Made by a program: the position numbers and the translations under genes. Below the pieces are notes generated by a model. The model was not told the DNA's origin, ran no database searches, and saw only the letters and a list, made by a program, of their open reading frames with translations. Shown piece by piece: positions 37,301-38,582 of a stretch of 38,582 bases of DNA (its first letter is position 1; each line of letters starts with the position of its first letter). The DNA comes from Rhodospirillales bacterium (GTDB taxonomy: Bacteria > Pseudomonadota > Alphaproteobacteria > Acetobacterales > Acetobacteraceae), in contig JAFKLG010000103.1 of assembly GCA_017304945.1 (NCBI GenBank), forward strand, positions 1 through 38,582, read 5' to 3'.

Positions 37301-38029
37301 CACGATGGTCGGGAAGGCGGCATAGAACGGGTTCACCGTCTCGCGCGCCTGGAAGAACGTGTCGGGGTTGTGCGCGGTGCCGCGTACGACCGGCCGCTCC
37401 GGGTTGAGCGCGCGGGTCCGGTGGGCACGGACCAGCCCGTCGTCGATCATGGCGCGGATCTGCGCATCGGACAGCAGCGAGAGCGTGTTGACCTCGTGCG
37501 AGACGCGGAACCCGTCGAAGAAGTGCAGCACCGGCACGCGGCCGGCGAGCGTGGCGGCCTGGGCGATCAGGGCGGCGTCATGCGCCTCCTGCACGTTCGC
37601 CGAGGCGAGCAGGGCGAAGCCGGTGCTGCGCGCCGCCATCACGTCGGAATGGTCGCCGAAGATGGAGAGCGCCTGGGTGGCGATCGCGCGGGCCGCGACA
37701 TGGAAGACCGTGGGCGTCAGCTCGCCCGCGATCTTGAACATGTTGGGCAGCATCAGCAGCAGGCCCTGCGAGGCGGTGAAGGTCGTGGTGAGCGCGCCCG
37801 ATTGCAGCGCGCCGTGCACCGTGCCGGCGGCGCCGCCTTCGCTCTGCATCTCCTGCACGACCGGCACGTTGCCCCAGATGTTGCGCACGCCTTGCGCGGC
37901 CCACTCGTCCGCGAGCTCCGCCATGGTGGAGGAGGGGGTGATCGGGAAGATGGCGCAGACTTCGTTCACCCGGTACGCGACATGCGCGACCGCGGTGTTG
38001 CCGTCCATCGTGGCGTGCAGGTCGGTCAT
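34397..38029 (-). CDS. nifJ: Pyruvate:ferredoxin (flavodoxin) oxidoreductase, single chain
   Basis: A 1210-residue enzyme that oxidises pyruvate to acetyl-CoA and CO2 while reducing ferredoxin or flavodoxin. All domains are fused: N-terminal pyrimidine-binding region with FPITPSS (28-34), the middle domain, two 4Fe-4S motifs (C694/697/700/704 in CIQCGQCSFVC, and C750/753/756/760 in CTGCSLCVEAC), the CAGCGE cluster ligand block (about 822), and the TPP-binding GDGWAYDIGYGG (D975) with NTGGQASKATP. No frameshift or gap. In diazotrophs this enzyme can feed nitrogenase, but no nif genes are in view. Upstream lies the tandem-repeat region. Start ATG 38029 gives the standard N-terminus. Confidence 0.97.
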   Translation of the reverse strand: MTDLHATMDGNTAVAHVAYRVNEVCAIFPITPSSTMAELADEWAAQGVRNIWGNVPVVQEMQSEGGAAGTVHGALQSGALTTTFTASQGLLLMLPNMFKIAGELTPTVFHVAARAIATQALSIFGDHSDVMAARSTGFALLASANVQEAHDAALIAQAATLAGRVPVLHFFDGFRVSHEVNTLSLLSDAQIRAMIDDGLVRAHRTRALNPERPVVRGTAHNPDTFFQARETVNPFYAAFPTIVQQQMDRFAALTGRQYHLFDYEGPDDAERVIVLMGSGAETAAVTAAALRARGERVGVLRVRLLRPFASEAFIAALPRSVRSIAVLEQCKEAGAPGEPLYLDVVTTLAQSVVAGRRRAMPIVIGGRYGLSSKDFPPAAVKAVFDELDAVTPRNGFTVGITDDVSHTSLVPDADFHIEPPDTVCAVFYGLGADGTVGANKNTVKIIAEDAGLHAQGYFVYDSHKSGAQTISHLRFGPAPIRAPYLIQHASFVAVHQFQFVERHDMLRLAAPGATLLLNSPYGPEEVWEHLPRDMQQRIIALGLRVFVIDASRVATEVGLRGRTNTVLQTCFFALSGVLPRERAIAEIKHAIEKTYGKRGPEVVRRNFQAVDDTLARLFEVRVPATVTSNWDRQAAVPDDAPEFVREVTALMLEGRGDEIPVSRLPVDGTWPVGTAAWEKRNIAETVPLWHEDLCIQCGQCSFVCPHGVIQARYFDAARLDDAPASFRSAPINTRGFPDVRFSLQFSLEDCTGCSLCVEACPAVDTTAGHKALTMEDKQPLLAPARADQAFFATLPVNDRARVDFANVRGVQFLEPLFAFSGACAGCGETPYLKLLSQLFGDRLQVANATGCSSIYGGNLPVTPWSANREGRGPAWSNSLFEDNAEFGLGFRLAADQHVELARSLAQRLAPKLGEDLVAAILAAPQVRESDIRAQRDRVATLVERLRAQGDDPAAKDLLSVVGHLVRRSVWIVGGDGWAYDIGYGGLDHVLASARDVNVLVLDTEVYSNTGGQASKATPLGAVAKFAAAGKRVARKDLALQAIAYGNVYVAQVAMGANPQQTLQAFREAEAYAGPSIILAYSHCIAHGIDMQKGLDQQALAVATGYWPLFRYNPALREVGANPFVLDSPRPSRPFKDYAGNEMRYRSLMQTRPEEAARLMEAAQAAILEKYRTYEEMAGWSGARFHPAGVDRAAPGDSYLPRFEDSRGVRG

Positions 38030-38060
38030 CGAGGGGTTCCGGGTGGAGCGGGTTCGAGGG

Positions 38061-38159
38061 GGATCGGTGGGGCGGCGGCCGTGCTCACCCCGTCATGGCC
38101 GGCCATCCCGACCGGCACCCTGCCGCGGGGAATGGCCGGGTCGAGCTCGGCCATGACGG
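38061..38159. repeat. Dispersed palindromic element upstream of nifJ
   Basis: The arms CCGTCATGGCCG (38090-38101) and CGGCCATGACGG (38148-38159) are exact inverted copies. The left flank from 38061 (GGATCGGTGGGGCGGC) onward is repeated directly at 38355. The core resembles that of the repeat at 34-163. The right arm runs into the 24-bp tandem array. Confidence 0.65.
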
Positions 38160-38290
38160 CAGTGGTACGCCCAGTCGCGACCGGAGGGGTCCGGCCGGTC
38201 ATGACGGGAGGCGTATGCCCGGTCATGACGGGAGGCGTATGCCCGGTCGTGACGGGAGGCGTATGCCCGGTCGTGACGGAAGGCGTATGT
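38147..38290. repeat. 24-bp tandem repeat, four good copies plus two diverged
   Basis: The unit CCGGTCATGACGGGAGGCGT plus ATGC is repeated at 38195, 38219, 38243 and 38267 with one to three changes, preceded by two weaker copies at 38147 and 38171. The first weak copy coincides with the right arm of the palindromic element, so the array probably arose from it. The unit is a multiple of three and keeps frames open on both strands, but no Shine-Dalgarno or plausible protein supports a gene. It lies 118-261 bases upstream of the nifJ start. Confidence 0.85.
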
Positions 38291-38354
38291 CCGGCCACGG
38301 TCACGGCAGGAGAACGAGGGGCGCGTGTCAGGGCGGAGGGGCAGCGGCTGGTGC

Positions 38355-38452
38355 GGATCGGTGGGGCGGCGGCCGCGCCCACCCCGTCATGGCCGGCCAT
38401 CGAGCCGGCCATCCCTACCGGTACCCTGCCGTGGGGGATGGCCGGGTCGAGC
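38355..38452. repeat. Second copy of the palindromic element, direct orientation
   Basis: From GGATCGGTGGGGCGGC to GGCCGGGTCGAGC this repeats 38061-38146 with point changes and a 12-base insertion. The two copies flank the 24-bp array. Recombination between them could delete or duplicate the array. Confidence 0.7.
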
Positions 38453-38489
38453 CCACTGCTGTCCGGGATGAAAAGCTCTGGACGCGGTG

Positions 38490-38559
38490 CATGGCTCTGA
38501 TTCGAATGGGTTTTGCGACGACCTGTCCGAATCGAAGCTCGAAGGGAGCTAGAGCCATG
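38490..38559 (+). promoter_or_regulatory. Possible three-way-junction leader over a start codon
   Basis: CATGGCTCT (38490-38498) pairs with AGAGCCATG (38551-38559), 9 bp. Inside, GATTCG (38499-38504) pairs with CGAATC (38528-38533), and AGCTC (38536-38540) pairs with GAGCT (38546-38550). The Shine-Dalgarno GGGAG falls in the third helix and the ATG at 38557-38559 in the first, so the fold would block initiation. Whether it is a regulator, the end of a mobile element, or both, cannot be settled at the window edge. Confidence 0.45.
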
Positions 38560-38582
38560 CGGTTTCAGTCTAGCGTAGTTGC
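38557..38582 (+). CDS. Start of an unidentified gene, cut by the window edge
   Basis: ATG 38557 preceded by AAGGGAG opens MRFQSSVV and then the window ends. Third positions are A/T-richer than in neighbouring genes. The opening resembles the MRxQxSVF start I associate with some IS4-type transposases, but eight residues cannot support a call. Confidence 0.35.

Noticed and set aside
38147..38290. CRISPR array
   Set aside because: The 24-bp units are contiguous without spacers and no cas gene is present.
38026..38412. Left-facing 128-codon frame with GHTPPVMT repeats upstream of nifJ
   Set aside because: It is a by-product of the 24-bp tandem array, lacks a Shine-Dalgarno and a recognisable fold, and is matched by equally open frames on the other strand.
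36614..38500. 628-codon right-facing frame opposite nifJ
   Set aside because: Shadow of nifJ with no domain-like sequence.

Overview
The window is GC-rich bacterial chromosome, almost certainly from an alphaproteobacterium and most likely the Acetobacteraceae/Rhodospirillales. This rests on the metK-trmB and rimP-nusA-ylxR-infB-rbfA blocks, the alphaproteobacterial form of YlxR fused to an L7Ae-like domain, the ETF-QO / uracil-DNA-glycosylase / lytic transglycosylase / moaB neighbourhood, strong G/C third-position preference, and palindromic repeats with CCGTCATSGCCGG-like cores. The family assignment is inference from synteny and protein style, not from a database search.

Positions 1-12200 form a catabolic/transport island. 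Left-facing genes: an amidohydrolase and a class III CoA-transferase (ATGA overlap). Right-facing: a small ABM-type monooxygenase and a double-hotdog acyl-CoA hydratase. Left-facing: an SDR dehydrogenase and a severely shortened M81/MlrC-like protein. Right-facing: a complete branched-chain-amino-acid-type ABC importer (binding protein, two permeases, two ATPases) followed without a break by an Asp/Glu-racemase-like protein, a second amidohydrolase and an MBL-fold hydrolase. Together they look like uptake and CoA-dependent or hydrolytic breakdown of an unidentified carboxylate or amide. A perfect 16-bp palindrome lies between the first divergent pair.

Positions 12200-22450 are housekeeping: dapB, a structured leader before metK, trmB (apparently starting at CTG over the metK stop), an opposed membrane acyltransferase, then the transcription/translation operon rimP-nusA-ylxR/L7Ae-infB-rbfA with a terminator-like hairpin in its leader. 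truB does not follow rbfA here.

Positions 22450-29560 hold a 65-residue unknown protein, a secreted ankyrin-like protein, tRNA-Gln(UUG), ispE, a TPR lipoprotein and ETF-QO, all leftward, and a divergent, motif-degenerate family-4-like uracil-DNA glycosylase.

Positions 29560-38582 hold a soluble lytic transglycosylase, moaB and an unassigned methyltransferase-fold protein (rightward), then leftward an amidase and a 1210-residue single-chain pyruvate:ferredoxin/flavodoxin oxidoreductase (nifJ). Upstream of nifJ are a 24-bp tandem array flanked by longer direct repeats and, at the window edge, a potential three-way-junction structure that buries the Shine-Dalgarno and start codon of a gene cut off after nine codons. 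I see no prophage, CRISPR array, rRNA or complete insertion sequence.
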